DNA of 64,000 bases from Prosthecodimorpha staleyi (lineage in GTDB: Bacteria > Pseudomonadota > Alphaproteobacteria > Rhizobiales > Ancalomicrobiaceae), in assembly GCF_018729455.1 (NCBI RefSeq), contig NZ_JAHHZF010000004.1, forward strand, positions 248,001 to 312,000, written 5' to 3'. Each line of letters opens with the position of its first letter. Within the stretch, counting starts at the first letter, position 1. The position numbers and the translations under genes are program-made. Below, piece by piece: positions 26,959-35,947 of the stretch. Under the pieces are notes generated by a model. That model saw only the letters and a program-made list of their open reading frames with translations. It was not told where the DNA came from and made no database searches.

Positions 26959-27831
26959 GTGAGCGAGAACGCCGTAAGAGTCGGGATTTACTGGATGATT
27001 GCGAGCACCGTCTGCCTCAGTGTGGGCAATTCGGCGGTCCGGGTGGTGGCGGCCGACCTGCATCCGTTTCAGATCAGCTTCATGGCCAACACCCTGATCC
27101 TGGCCGTCGTTTGGCCCGCCTTCAGGGAGCGTGGGGATCCGATCCATCGCCCAACGAGGCGGCGATTGTACACTTTTACGGCATTCTTCGGCGGGATCTC
27201 GAATCTGACCTGGTTCTACGCCCTCGCCAACGTCCCCCTCGCCGAAGCCACGGCGGTCACCTTCGCGGCACCGATCCTGGTGACGGCGCTGGCCGGCGTG
27301 ATGTTCGGCGAGAAGGTGGGACTCGAGCGCTGGCTGGCCGTTCTGGCCGGATTTTCGGGCGTCATCCTGATCGTTCGCCCCGGTTTCTCGCATCTCGACG
27401 CCGGCATGGTGGCGGTCCTGATCTCGACGGTCGGCATGGCCGCACTCTATGTGCTGTCCAAGCAGTTGACCCGCGTCGAGGGCATGCGCCGCGCGGCCGC
27501 CATGATGACCGCCATCCCGGTGGTGATGGGTGCCATCCCGGCACTGTGGGTCTGGAAGACCCCGTCATTGAGTACAATGGGCTGGATCGTGGGAATGGCG
27601 GCGGTGATGTATGGCGGCCGCATGTCGATGCTGCTCGCCTTCCGCAATGCGCCCGCTTCCGTGGTCATGCCCTTGGATTTCGGCCGCCTTCCGTTCATTG
27701 CCGCAATCGCCTACGTCGCCTTCGGCGAGGTACCCGACAGCATTGCCCTTGCCGGCGCGGCCCTGATCGTCGTCGCCTCCGGCTATGTGGCGTTGCGTCC
27801 GCCGGCCTCTAGTGGACAAAGCGTGGCATGA
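26959..27831 (+). CDS. EamA/DMT-family transporter
   Basis: A membrane protein of 290 residues from the GTG at 26959, which has GAGGGGG just upstream; an in-frame ATG at 26938 lacks a ribosome site but is possible. Two EamA repeats are visible (first helix YWMIASTVCLSVGNSAVRVV; second FFGGISNLTWFYALANVPLAEATAVTF). It is a divergent neighbour of the amidase operon and ends inside the sigma-54-like promoter of the binding-protein gene. It is the fifth EamA gene of the block. Confidence 0.85.
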   Translation: MSENAVRVGIYWMIASTVCLSVGNSAVRVVAADLHPFQISFMANTLILAVVWPAFRERGDPIHRPTRRRLYTFTAFFGGISNLTWFYALANVPLAEATAVTFAAPILVTALAGVMFGEKVGLERWLAVLAGFSGVILIVRPGFSHLDAGMVAVLISTVGMAALYVLSKQLTRVEGMRRAAAMMTAIPVVMGAIPALWVWKTPSLSTMGWIVGMAAVMYGGRMSMLLAFRNAPASVVMPLDFGRLPFIAAIAYVAFGEVPDSIALAGAALIVVASGYVALRPPASSGQSVA

Positions 27832-27839
27832 CGATTGCT
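27824..27839 (+). promoter_or_regulatory. Sigma-54 (RpoN) -24/-12 promoter
   Basis: TGGCATGACGATTGCT, identical to the element at 19178-19193, with GG-N10-GC spacing. It overlaps the last codons of the EamA gene and lies 80 bases before the binding-protein ATG. Confidence 0.72.
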
Positions 27840-27850
27840 TTGGATACAAT
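27839..27850. promoter_or_regulatory. Putative GntR operator box (TTTG-GATA-CAAT)
   Basis: TTTGGATACAAT matches 10 of 12 consensus positions and abuts the -12 element of the sigma-54-like promoter, so it would cover the transcript start. This is the clearest overlap of the two signals in the window. Confidence 0.6.
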
Positions 27851-27919
27851 ATCGCAGCTTTGCGGCAACCGCCCTTCGACCGGTGGTCGCCGTCTCCCCC
27901 GATCAGAGAGGACATCGCG

Positions 27920-29518
27920 ATGCGCCATTGGAAGACATTCGTCACCGCAGCGGCCCTGATCCAGATGGTCGCCGGCCCGGTCGCGGCCGAGCCCGGCCAT
28001 CTTCGGATCGCCATGACCGCCGCGGACGTGCCGACCACCACCGGCATGCCGAACAACGGCGCCGAGGGCATGCGCTTTGCCGGCTATCCGATCTTCGAGC
28101 CTCTGGTCGACTGGGACCTCGCCAACGCCGTCGACCGGCGCGCCGGCCTGCGCCCGGGCCTTGCCGAGTCCTGGCAGGTCGACGAGGCCGACAAGACCAA
28201 GTGGGTGTTCAAGCTGCGCAAGAACGTCAAGTTCCACGACGGTTCGGCCTTCAATGCCGATGCCGTCATCTGGAATTTCGATCGGCTGTTCGACGACAAG
28301 TCGCCGCAGTTCGAGGCGGCGGCCTCCGGTATCGCGCGGGCCCGGGCGCCGCAGGTGGCGAAATGGGAGAAGATCGACGACTATACGGTGGCGATCTACA
28401 CCAAGAAGCCGACGGCCTTCTTCCTCTATATCGTGGTCTGGCTGCCGCTCGCCAGTCCGGCCCAGTTCGAGAAGGTCGGCAAGAGCTGGGAGGCCTTCGC
28501 CAAGGCTCCGGCCGGCACCGGTCCTTTCAAGATCACCAAGGTGACGCCGCGGGTCTCGATCGAACTGGCCAAGAATGCCGACTATTGGGACACAAAGCGG
28601 GTACCGAAGGTCAACAAGGTCACCCTCTTCCCGATGCCGGAGGCGAACACGCGGCTGTCGGCGCTCCGGTCCGGTCAGGTCGACTGGATCGAGGTGCCGC
28701 CGCCGGACGCAATCCCGAGCCTGAAACAGGCCGGATACAAGATCACCACCAAGCTCTATCCGCATATCTGGCCCTGGGCGCTGTCGGTCGAGCCGGACAG
28801 TCCCTTCAAGGACAAGCGGGTCCGCTATGCCGCCAACTATGCGGTCGACCGCGACGGCCTGGTTGGCTTCCTGAACGGGACCGCGACGCCGGCCTATGGC
28901 TTCGTCGGGCCGGACGACGTGCAGTTCGGCAAGCCGAAGATCCGGTTCGGCTACGACCCGGCAAAGGCCAAGGCGCTGATGAAGGAGGCCGGCTACGACG
29001 AAAAGAACCCGGCCAAGGTGAAGATCATGATCTCCACCTCCGGCTCCGGCCAGATGCTGCCGATCCCGATGAACGAACTCGTCCAGCAGAATCTGGAAGC
29101 CGTCGGCTTCAAGGTCGAGTTCGACGTGGTCGAATGGGGCACCATGCTGCTCGGCTTCCGCCAGGCGCCCGACAGCGCCATCAACAAGGGCCGCCACGCG
29201 ATGAACATCTCGCTGACCTGGACCGATCCGTCGGTCTGGTACCGGTGGTTCCACACGGATGCCTTCACGCCCACGGCCAGCAACTGGATGCACTGGTCGA
29301 GCCCCGACTACGACAAGATCATCGACCAGGTCTCGGTCACCTTCGACGAGAAGGAGCAGGAAAAGCTACTCGCGAAGGCCCACGAGATCCTGGTCGAGGA
29401 AAGCCCCTGGTTGTGGATCGTGCATGACCTGAACCCGCGCGCCTTCTCGCCGAAGGTCAAGGGCTATGTCCCCGTGCAGAGCTGGATGCAGGATTTCACA
29501 CAGGTCACCGTCGACTGA
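27920..29518 (+). CDS. ABC transporter substrate-binding protein, Dpp/Opp type (stand-alone)
   Basis: A 532-residue family-5 binding protein with signal peptide (MRHWKTF, hydrophobic core, cut near VAA-EP). It is the same length as the protein at 4879-6477 and shares LRKNVKFHDGSAFNADAVIW, AGTGPFKI and the C-terminal HDLNPRAFSPKVKGYVP. No permease or ATPase follows, whereas ABC operon 2 lacks a binding protein, so it probably serves that transporter. It is transcribed from the sigma-54-like promoter at 27824 and ended by the hairpin at 29656. Confidence 0.92.
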   Translation: MRHWKTFVTAAALIQMVAGPVAAEPGHLRIAMTAADVPTTTGMPNNGAEGMRFAGYPIFEPLVDWDLANAVDRRAGLRPGLAESWQVDEADKTKWVFKLRKNVKFHDGSAFNADAVIWNFDRLFDDKSPQFEAAASGIARARAPQVAKWEKIDDYTVAIYTKKPTAFFLYIVVWLPLASPAQFEKVGKSWEAFAKAPAGTGPFKITKVTPRVSIELAKNADYWDTKRVPKVNKVTLFPMPEANTRLSALRSGQVDWIEVPPPDAIPSLKQAGYKITTKLYPHIWPWALSVEPDSPFKDKRVRYAANYAVDRDGLVGFLNGTATPAYGFVGPDDVQFGKPKIRFGYDPAKAKALMKEAGYDEKNPAKVKIMISTSGSGQMLPIPMNELVQQNLEAVGFKVEFDVVEWGTMLLGFRQAPDSAINKGRHAMNISLTWTDPSVWYRWFHTDAFTPTASNWMHWSSPDYDKIIDQVSVTFDEKEQEKLLAKAHEILVEESPWLWIVHDLNPRAFSPKVKGYVPVQSWMQDFTQVTVD

Positions 29519-29773
29519 CGCCTTACAACTGACGCCTGACGACCGACATCGACGTCGACCGCCCCCCCGGCGCACCTCTCGCAGGGTCATGCCGGCCGGG
29601 CGACACCACGCGCCCGGTCGGCAGGATTGTGGCCGATGGCGCGTGGCGTCATGCGAACGGCCCGGGACGCCGACGTCCCGGGCCGTTGAAAAGCAAAATC
29701 TCGTCATGTCCGACAGACGCACGCCGGATCTGTGCGGCGACTGCCGACCGACCCCGGTCAGGGGCAGTCGGGA
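29519..29773. other. Gap between convergent genes
   Basis: Apart from the stem-loop at 29656-29687 and a short stretch of repeated TGACGCC/TGACGAC units near 29516-29545 I see nothing in this gap. Confidence 0.6.
29656..29687. terminator. Strong bidirectional terminator-like stem-loop
   Basis: A perfect 14-bp stem (AACGGCCCGGGACG with its complement) closes a CCGA loop between the converging binding-protein and DUF6481 genes. GAAAAGCAAAA follows on the plus strand, so the T-run is on neither side, but the position and strength fit termination. Confidence 0.65.
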
Positions 29774-30187
29774 TCAGCGACGAGCGGCCGTCCGGACATG
29801 GCGATTGTCTTCGCCCTGCTGCTTGCGCAGCTTGCGCGCCGCATAGCGTTCGTCGCGCGCCTCCTTCTTGCGCGCCTCCTCGGCCGCCAATTCGGCTTCC
29901 TGCTCCTGTCGGGCGGCCTCCTGCCTGACGGCCTCGGCTTCCGCTTCGGCGATCGCCAGCAAACGAGCCTTCTCGTCCTCGATCGCCTTGGCGGCGTCGG
30001 CAGCCATCTTTTCGCGGCGGCGCGTTTCCTCGCGCACGGCGCGGGCCTCGGCGACCGCCTTCCGGGCCTCCGCCCGGCTGGCGACGGCGGGATCGTTCGG
30101 GTCGATTCCGGCCTTGAACCTGTCAAGGAGCTTGGACTGGGCGGCTGCGGCAGCTTGGCGACGTTCGGCGAAAGTCGGAATTCTCAT
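29774..30187 (-). CDS. DUF6481 family protein
   Basis: A 137-residue, highly charged protein, Ala/Glu/Arg-rich and almost entirely helical or coiled-coil (from about residue 35 to 125). The N-terminus MRIPTFAERRQAAAAAQSKLL is typical of the DUF6481 proteins of alphaproteobacteria. The function is unknown. The gene stands alone. Confidence 0.75.
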   Translation of the reverse strand: MRIPTFAERRQAAAAAQSKLLDRFKAGIDPNDPAVASRAEARKAVAEARAVREETRRREKMAADAAKAIEDEKARLLAIAEAEAEAVRQEAARQEQEAELAAEEARKKEARDERYAARKLRKQQGEDNRHVRTAARR

Positions 30188-30732
30188 GGGAGGGTGTGGA
30201 CTCCAAGGGACGGTGAAGGCGAATGCGGGGCGGCCTTTGCGGCAGCGCCGTCGGATCGCTTTGGGCGGGTGGGGCCGTCGGACCTGTCGGGTTCGACGAG
30301 CCGGCTGGTGGCCTCACGGGCGTGACGCAAATGGCAATGACTTAAGCCCGGTTGACGGATCATCACACGACGGTCCGCGGCTGCGTCTGATCCGACACGG
30401 ATCGGGAAACGACACGAAATGTCACCGACAAAGCGAAAGCGTGATGTCGTGGATCGAAAATCGTCGTCATCTGCCATGGACGGAGCGCTTATACAGGACC
30501 CCCGCGCTTTCTCCTAAGGAAAAATCTGCCGCCGCCGTCGCACTTTCGGCCCGGTCCGGCACCGGCCGGCCTCGCTGTCGCGGCCCGAATGCCGGGCCAG
30601 CTTCATGTCCGGAGCCCCTGAGGAGCCAGATCGCCGTCCCGGAGAGCGCATGCCATCGGATGCGCGGCCCCACCCGCGAATACGGTCGTGCTAGCCTGCA
30701 GCGATCACGATCGCGCGAGTCGGGAGGGGTCC
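30188..30732. other. Intergenic region between divergent genes
   Basis: A 545-base gap upstream of both the DUF6481 gene and the transglycosylase gene. It must hold their promoters, but I see no clear -35/-10 pair, repeat or small gene. Confidence 0.5.
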
Positions 30733-31968
30733 TTGTCGTTCATCGGGCGATTGATCGCCATCGGTCTTCTGTCGGCTCTGTCCTCTTGGGCGGGGCCGTC
30801 CCATGCGGCGGACGCGGGCTTCTCCCGGTTCGTCACGTCGTTGTGGCCGGAGGCCGAAGCCGTCGGCGTTTCCCGGGAAACCTTCGACCGGGAGACCCGC
30901 GCGCTCGAACCGGACTACAGCCTGCCCGATCTCGTCCTGCCGGGGCGCCCCGAAACCGGTGCCGCGCGACAGCCGGAATTCGTGCGGCCGCCGGCCGAGT
31001 ATATCAACGAGGCGCAGATCGCTCGGCTGGCCGCGGACGGGCGCCGCCTCCTGGGCGCGCATCGCGCCGTGCTCGAGGGGGTGGAGGCTCGTTTCGGCGT
31101 TCCGGCCACGATGGTATTGGCGATCTGGGGGCGGGAAACCGATTTCGGCCGATCGCCGGAGCGCCATGACGGTCTTCGTGTGGTCGCCACGCAGGCCTAT
31201 GCCGGACGGCGCAAGGACCAGTATCGCCGGGAATTCATTCTCGCACTGAAGCTCCTGGAAACCGGAGCGGTGACCAGAAAGGCATTCCGCGCCTCCTGGG
31301 CCGGGGCGACCGGGCTCACCCAGTTCCTGCCGTCCGAGTATTTCTCCCATGGCGTCGATTTCGACGGCGACGGCCGGATCGACATCTGGCGATCGGTTCC
31401 CGATGCGCTGGCCTCCGCCGCCAAGCAACTCGCCGACAAGGGCTGGCAGCCCGGCCTGCGCTGGGCCTGGGAAGTCCGGCCGCCCGCGCAGGCCGACTGC
31501 ACCCTGGGCGTTCCCGAAATCCGCCGGACCGTCGGCGCATGGCTCGACGCCGGCTATGCGCCGGTCGGCGGACGCGTTCCGACGGCAGCCGAACGGGCGG
31601 AAACTGCATCGCTGCTGCAGCCGGAGGGCATCTACGGCCCGTCCTTCCTGACCACGAGGAACTACTTCGTCATCAAGGAGTACAACTTCTCGGATCTCTA
31701 CGTGCTGTTCGTCGGTCATCTCGCGGACCGGATGCTCAGTCCGCAGCGCTTCGCGACGCCCTGGTCGGCGACCAGGCAATTGAAGACCGCCTCGGTCGAG
31801 GAGATGCAGCGGCATCTGGCGCGCCTCGGCCACTACCGGGACAAGGTGGACGGCAAGGCCGGGATGCTGACCCGGGCGGCGCTCGGCATCTACCAGAAGT
31901 CGGCCGGGCTGACGATCGACTGCTGGCCGAGCGAAGCGGTGCTGGGGTCCCTGCGCCTGGCGCGGTGA
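30733..31968 (+). CDS. Lytic murein transglycosylase, MltB type
   Basis: A 411-residue periplasmic or membrane-anchored transglycosylase that cleaves peptidoglycan glycan strands with 1,6-anhydro product. A signal-like segment (LIAIGLLSALSSWAGPSHAA) is followed by the SLT_2 domain with the catalytic Glu in AIWGRETDFG and the segment WAGATGLTQFLPSEY, then a C-terminal PG_binding_1 domain (LARLGHYRDKVDGKAGMLT). The start is read as TTG at 30733 because GGGAGG is 5 bases upstream; an earlier start at 30688 would bury the signal peptide. Confidence 0.88.
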   Translation: MSFIGRLIAIGLLSALSSWAGPSHAADAGFSRFVTSLWPEAEAVGVSRETFDRETRALEPDYSLPDLVLPGRPETGAARQPEFVRPPAEYINEAQIARLAADGRRLLGAHRAVLEGVEARFGVPATMVLAIWGRETDFGRSPERHDGLRVVATQAYAGRRKDQYRREFILALKLLETGAVTRKAFRASWAGATGLTQFLPSEYFSHGVDFDGDGRIDIWRSVPDALASAAKQLADKGWQPGLRWAWEVRPPAQADCTLGVPEIRRTVGAWLDAGYAPVGGRVPTAAERAETASLLQPEGIYGPSFLTTRNYFVIKEYNFSDLYVLFVGHLADRMLSPQRFATPWSATRQLKTASVEEMQRHLARLGHYRDKVDGKAGMLTRAALGIYQKSAGLTIDCWPSEAVLGSLRLAR

Positions 31969-32077
31969 GCGGACCGGCGGGACGGCCGCGCCTGCCGCCG
32001 GTGCCCGCCACGCTCGTCACGGCTGCGTTGCGCCGATACGTCTCACGGCCCGGTTGGCGCGATCACGGCGCGGTGAT

Positions 32078-32482
32078 ATGGGTGATGCGGGTTGGGGGGA
32101 AGGCGTGGCCGGCGCACGCAGGACGATCGCACGACTGCTCTGTGTTCTGGCGCTGATCGTACAGATCGTCGCGCCGACGCATGCCGTTGCGGCGATGGCG
32201 AGTGCCGCGGCCGACCCGCTCGCCGGCGCGGTCCTCTGCATTTCGGCCTCCGATCAGACCGGCCCGTCACACCCGGATTCGGCCCCCGACCATCGCAGCG
32301 AAGCCTGTCTCTTCTGCCGGCTCGTCAGCAGCGACGGTTTCGCACCGCCGCCTGCGACCTCGGCCGTCGTCGTCCCGGTCGCCACGATGCGCGGTGCGAT
32401 CTGGGCGAAACGGGACACGCCCGCCATCGTTTCGCGGCTGCTCGCGCAAATCCGAGGCCGCGCCCCGCCTGCCCTCTCCTGA
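32078..32482 (+). CDS. DUF2946-type small secreted protein
   Basis: A ~134-residue protein with an N-terminal hydrophobic segment (ARLLCVLALIVQIVAPTHAV) and a conserved-looking DHRSEACLFCRLV with a C-x2-C pair, as in DUF2946 proteins. The function is not known; members often lie beside copper or TonB-receptor genes. It lies 93 bases before a copper-receptor-like gene, which supports a link to metal handling. An in-frame start 24 bases earlier is possible. Confidence 0.65.
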   Translation: MGDAGWGEGVAGARRTIARLLCVLALIVQIVAPTHAVAAMASAAADPLAGAVLCISASDQTGPSHPDSAPDHRSEACLFCRLVSSDGFAPPPATSAVVVPVATMRGAIWAKRDTPAIVSRLLAQIRGRAPPALS

Positions 32483-32575
32483 GAAGACGTTCCCTCGCCC
32501 GCGCCGGCCGCCCGGCCGCGACGCGCGTCAGTCGTCGAAGGACCGCGACCTCGGTCGCCTCCTCGGGAGATCATC

Positions 32576-34741
32576 ATGAAATCCGTCCGTCTCCACGGCA
32601 GCGTCAGCCTGCTCACGCTCGTCCTTGCCGTCTCGCCCACCCTTGCCCAGCAATCGAAGCCCGAGATCCTGCCCGAAGTCGTCGTCACCGCCGACGGCCA
32701 GGCGAAGATGTCGCCACCCGCGACCGGTCTCGCCTCGCCGCTCAGCGCCTTCACCCTGTCGGGGCAGCCGCTGCAAAGGCTGTCGCCCGCGACCAGCGAC
32801 ACGGCCAGCCTGCTGACGACCATTCCGGGCGTAGACGTCGCGACCGGCGGCGGCGTCTCCGGCCTGCCGGTGATCCACGGCCTCGCCAGCGACCGCGTCA
32901 ACGTCATCACCTACGGCATGGCGATCACGGCCTTCTGCGCCAACCACATGAACCCGCCGCTGTCGCATGCCGATACCAGCGGGATCGGTTCGGTCGAGGT
33001 CCTGTCCGGCGTCACGCCGGTCTCCAAGGGCGGCGACAGCATCGCCGGCTCGATCCTCGTCGAGCGCAAGCGCACCGGCTTCGCGGCCGGCGACGGTCTC
33101 GAGGTGCACGGATCCATCTCGGGCTTCTACCGCTCGAACGGCCACGGTGTCGGCGGTTCGCTCGAGGCCTCGATCGCCAATCGCGACTGGACCCTCGCCT
33201 ATACGGGTGCCTGGAGCCGGTCCGACAACACCAAGGCCGGCGGCAACGGCGGGGTCATCCGGTCGAGCGAATACGAATCCCTCAACCACATGGTGACCCT
33301 GTCCCGGCGCCTCGACAACGGCCTCGTGACGGTCAGCGGCGGCATCCAGAACATCCCCCGCCAGGGCTATCCGAATGCCTGGATGGACATGCTCTACAAC
33401 CGCGCCGCCTTCGTGAATGCGGCCTATGAGGGTTCGTTCGACTGGGGTCGGCTCGACGCCAAGGCCTACTGGCACCAGACCGACCATTACATGAACTTCC
33501 TGGACGACAAGGGCGGCAGCACGCCGAAGACCGGCATGCCGATGTATACCCGCGGCCATGATGCGGGCTGGTCGGTCAAGGCGTCGATCGATCTGTCCAA
33601 GCAGGATGTCGTGCGGATCGGCAACGAACTGCACCACGCCGACCTGGACGACTGGTGGCCGGCGGTGGCGGGCTCGATGATGATGGGTCCGAACACCTAT
33701 CGCAACATCAACGACGGCCGGCGCGACCGGATCGGCACCTTCGCCGAGTGGGAACGGACCTGGTCGAAGGAATGGTCGACGCTGATCGGCGGCCGCGTCG
33801 ATGTCGTCGACATGAATACCGGCGACGTCCAGTCCTATAACGGGATGGACACCGACGCGACCGCGGCGACCGCCTTCAATGCCCGCAACCACCATCGCAC
33901 CGATGTGAATTTCGACCTGACGGCGCTGATCCGCTGGAAGCCGACCGACCAGGCCGACGCCGAATTCGGCTATGCGCGCAAGACCCGTTCGCCCAATCTC
34001 TACGAGCGCTATGCCTGGGGCACGGGCGGCATGTCGAGCCAGATGACCGGCTGGTTCGGCGACGGCAACGGCTACATCGGCAATCTCAACCTGAAGCCGG
34101 AAGTCGCCCACACCGTCTCGACCACCGTTTCGCTGCATGATCCGGCGTCCAAGACCTGGTCGCTCAAGGTCACGCCCTATGTCAGCTATGTGGAGAACTT
34201 TATCGACGCCGACCGCGTCGCGCCGCCGATGATGTGGGATCCGAATTTCGTCCAGCTGAAATTCGCCAATCACGATGCCCTGCTGTGGGGCTTCGACGCC
34301 AGCGCCAGGGCGGCGGTCTGGTCGAGCCCGACCTGGGGCGATGTCTCGGTGACCGGCCAGCTCGCCTATACGCGCGGCGAGAATCTCGACACCAATGACG
34401 GCCTCTACCGGGTCATGCCGCTCAACGCGACGATCGGCCTCGACCATCGCCTGGGCGACTGGACCAATGCCTTCGACGTGAAGCTGGTCGCCGCCAAGAC
34501 CGACGTGTCGAAGACCCGGCTGGAACAGACGACCCCCGGCTATGCCCTGCTCAACTGGAAGACGGGCTATCGCTGGGGCCAGGTCAGCTTCGATGTCGGC
34601 GTCGACAACATCCTCGACAAGAAATACGCCCTGCCGCTCGGCGGGCTGAACGTCGTCGACTACGGCTGGTACGGCCAGCCGCTGCGGCCTCTGCTCGGCA
34701 CCGGCCGGTCGTTCTGGGCCGCGCTCAAGGTCCAGCTCTGA
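32576..34741 (+). CDS. TonB-dependent receptor, OprC/NosA-like (probable copper)
   Basis: A 721-residue outer-membrane receptor with signal peptide (cut near TLA-QQ), TonB-box-like EVVVTADG at 34-41, plug domain at ~50-160 and beta-barrel to the C-terminal aromatic-poor ...AALKVQL. The plug carries CANHM (Cys121-x3-Met125) within AFCANHMNPPLSH, and the barrel has His304-x-Met306 (HYMN), the same Cys-Met and His-x-Met pattern that binds copper in OprC. It is followed by exbB, exbD and tonB, which supply energy. Confidence 0.88.
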   Translation: MKSVRLHGSVSLLTLVLAVSPTLAQQSKPEILPEVVVTADGQAKMSPPATGLASPLSAFTLSGQPLQRLSPATSDTASLLTTIPGVDVATGGGVSGLPVIHGLASDRVNVITYGMAITAFCANHMNPPLSHADTSGIGSVEVLSGVTPVSKGGDSIAGSILVERKRTGFAAGDGLEVHGSISGFYRSNGHGVGGSLEASIANRDWTLAYTGAWSRSDNTKAGGNGGVIRSSEYESLNHMVTLSRRLDNGLVTVSGGIQNIPRQGYPNAWMDMLYNRAAFVNAAYEGSFDWGRLDAKAYWHQTDHYMNFLDDKGGSTPKTGMPMYTRGHDAGWSVKASIDLSKQDVVRIGNELHHADLDDWWPAVAGSMMMGPNTYRNINDGRRDRIGTFAEWERTWSKEWSTLIGGRVDVVDMNTGDVQSYNGMDTDATAATAFNARNHHRTDVNFDLTALIRWKPTDQADAEFGYARKTRSPNLYERYAWGTGGMSSQMTGWFGDGNGYIGNLNLKPEVAHTVSTTVSLHDPASKTWSLKVTPYVSYVENFIDADRVAPPMMWDPNFVQLKFANHDALLWGFDASARAAVWSSPTWGDVSVTGQLAYTRGENLDTNDGLYRVMPLNATIGLDHRLGDWTNAFDVKLVAAKTDVSKTRLEQTTPGYALLNWKTGYRWGQVSFDVGVDNILDKKYALPLGGLNVVDYGWYGQPLRPLLGTGRSFWAALKVQL

Positions 34742-34764
34742 TCGCAATCCGGGCCGGCGACGCC

Positions 34765-34784
34765 CGGGCGGCTGCGGCCGCCCG
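34765..34784. terminator. Stem-loop between receptor and ExbB genes
   Basis: An 8-bp perfect stem (CGGGCGGC / GCCGCCCG) with a TGCG loop, 24 bases after the receptor stop. It may reduce read-through into the exb/tonB genes, so the receptor would be made in excess. Confidence 0.4.
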
Positions 34785-34859
34785 CGCCGCCGGCTCCCGC
34801 CCCGCTGCCCATCCCCAGATCGCCCGTCCGCGGGGCGCAACAGGTCACGGACCCCATCC

Positions 34860-35476
<617 letters not shown>

Positions 35477-35480
<4 letters not shown>

Positions 35481-35947
35481 CCCGCCGCCCCCTGCGTTCC
35501 CTGCGACCGGAAGGCTTCCGGCCGCTCGCGGACATCAACGTGACGCCGCTGGTCGATGTTATGCTGGTGCTTCTGGTCGTGTTCATGGTCACCGCGCCGA
35601 TGCTGGCCGCGGGCCTGAAGGTCAATCTCCCGCGCGCCGACACCGCGCGCGCCTTGCCGCCGCGCGCGCCGCCGATCGTGGTCACCGTGACCCGCGACGG
35701 CGGGCTGTCGGTCGACGGCGCGACGGTCGGCCGCGACGCCCTGGTGGCGACCCTCGGCAGCCGGCTGGCCGGCGACGGCGAACGCGTCGTCCACATCCGC
35801 GGCGATCGGGATGCGCCCTATGGCGAGATCGTCTCGGTCATCGACCTGCTCGCCGCCGGCGGCATCTCGCGCCTCGCTCTGGTATCGCGACCGCACGGGC
35901 CGGCGGCTGCGGCCGGGCCGCCGGCCGCCGCCGGCACCGTTCCGTGA
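35477..35947 (+). CDS. exbD: ExbD/TolR family biopolymer transport protein
   Basis: A 156-residue protein with a short cytoplasmic N-terminus, one transmembrane helix ([17 protein letters not shown]) carrying the conserved Asp at its start, and a periplasmic domain. It is the ExbB partner in the proton channel. The C-terminal ~20 residues are Ala/Gly-rich. It overlaps both neighbours by 4 bases. Confidence 0.88.

Noticed and set aside
27567-27578. ATTG-AGTA-CAAT, which has both arms of the operator box
   Set aside because: It is inside the EamA coding region and lacks the GATA centre, so it is best explained by chance.
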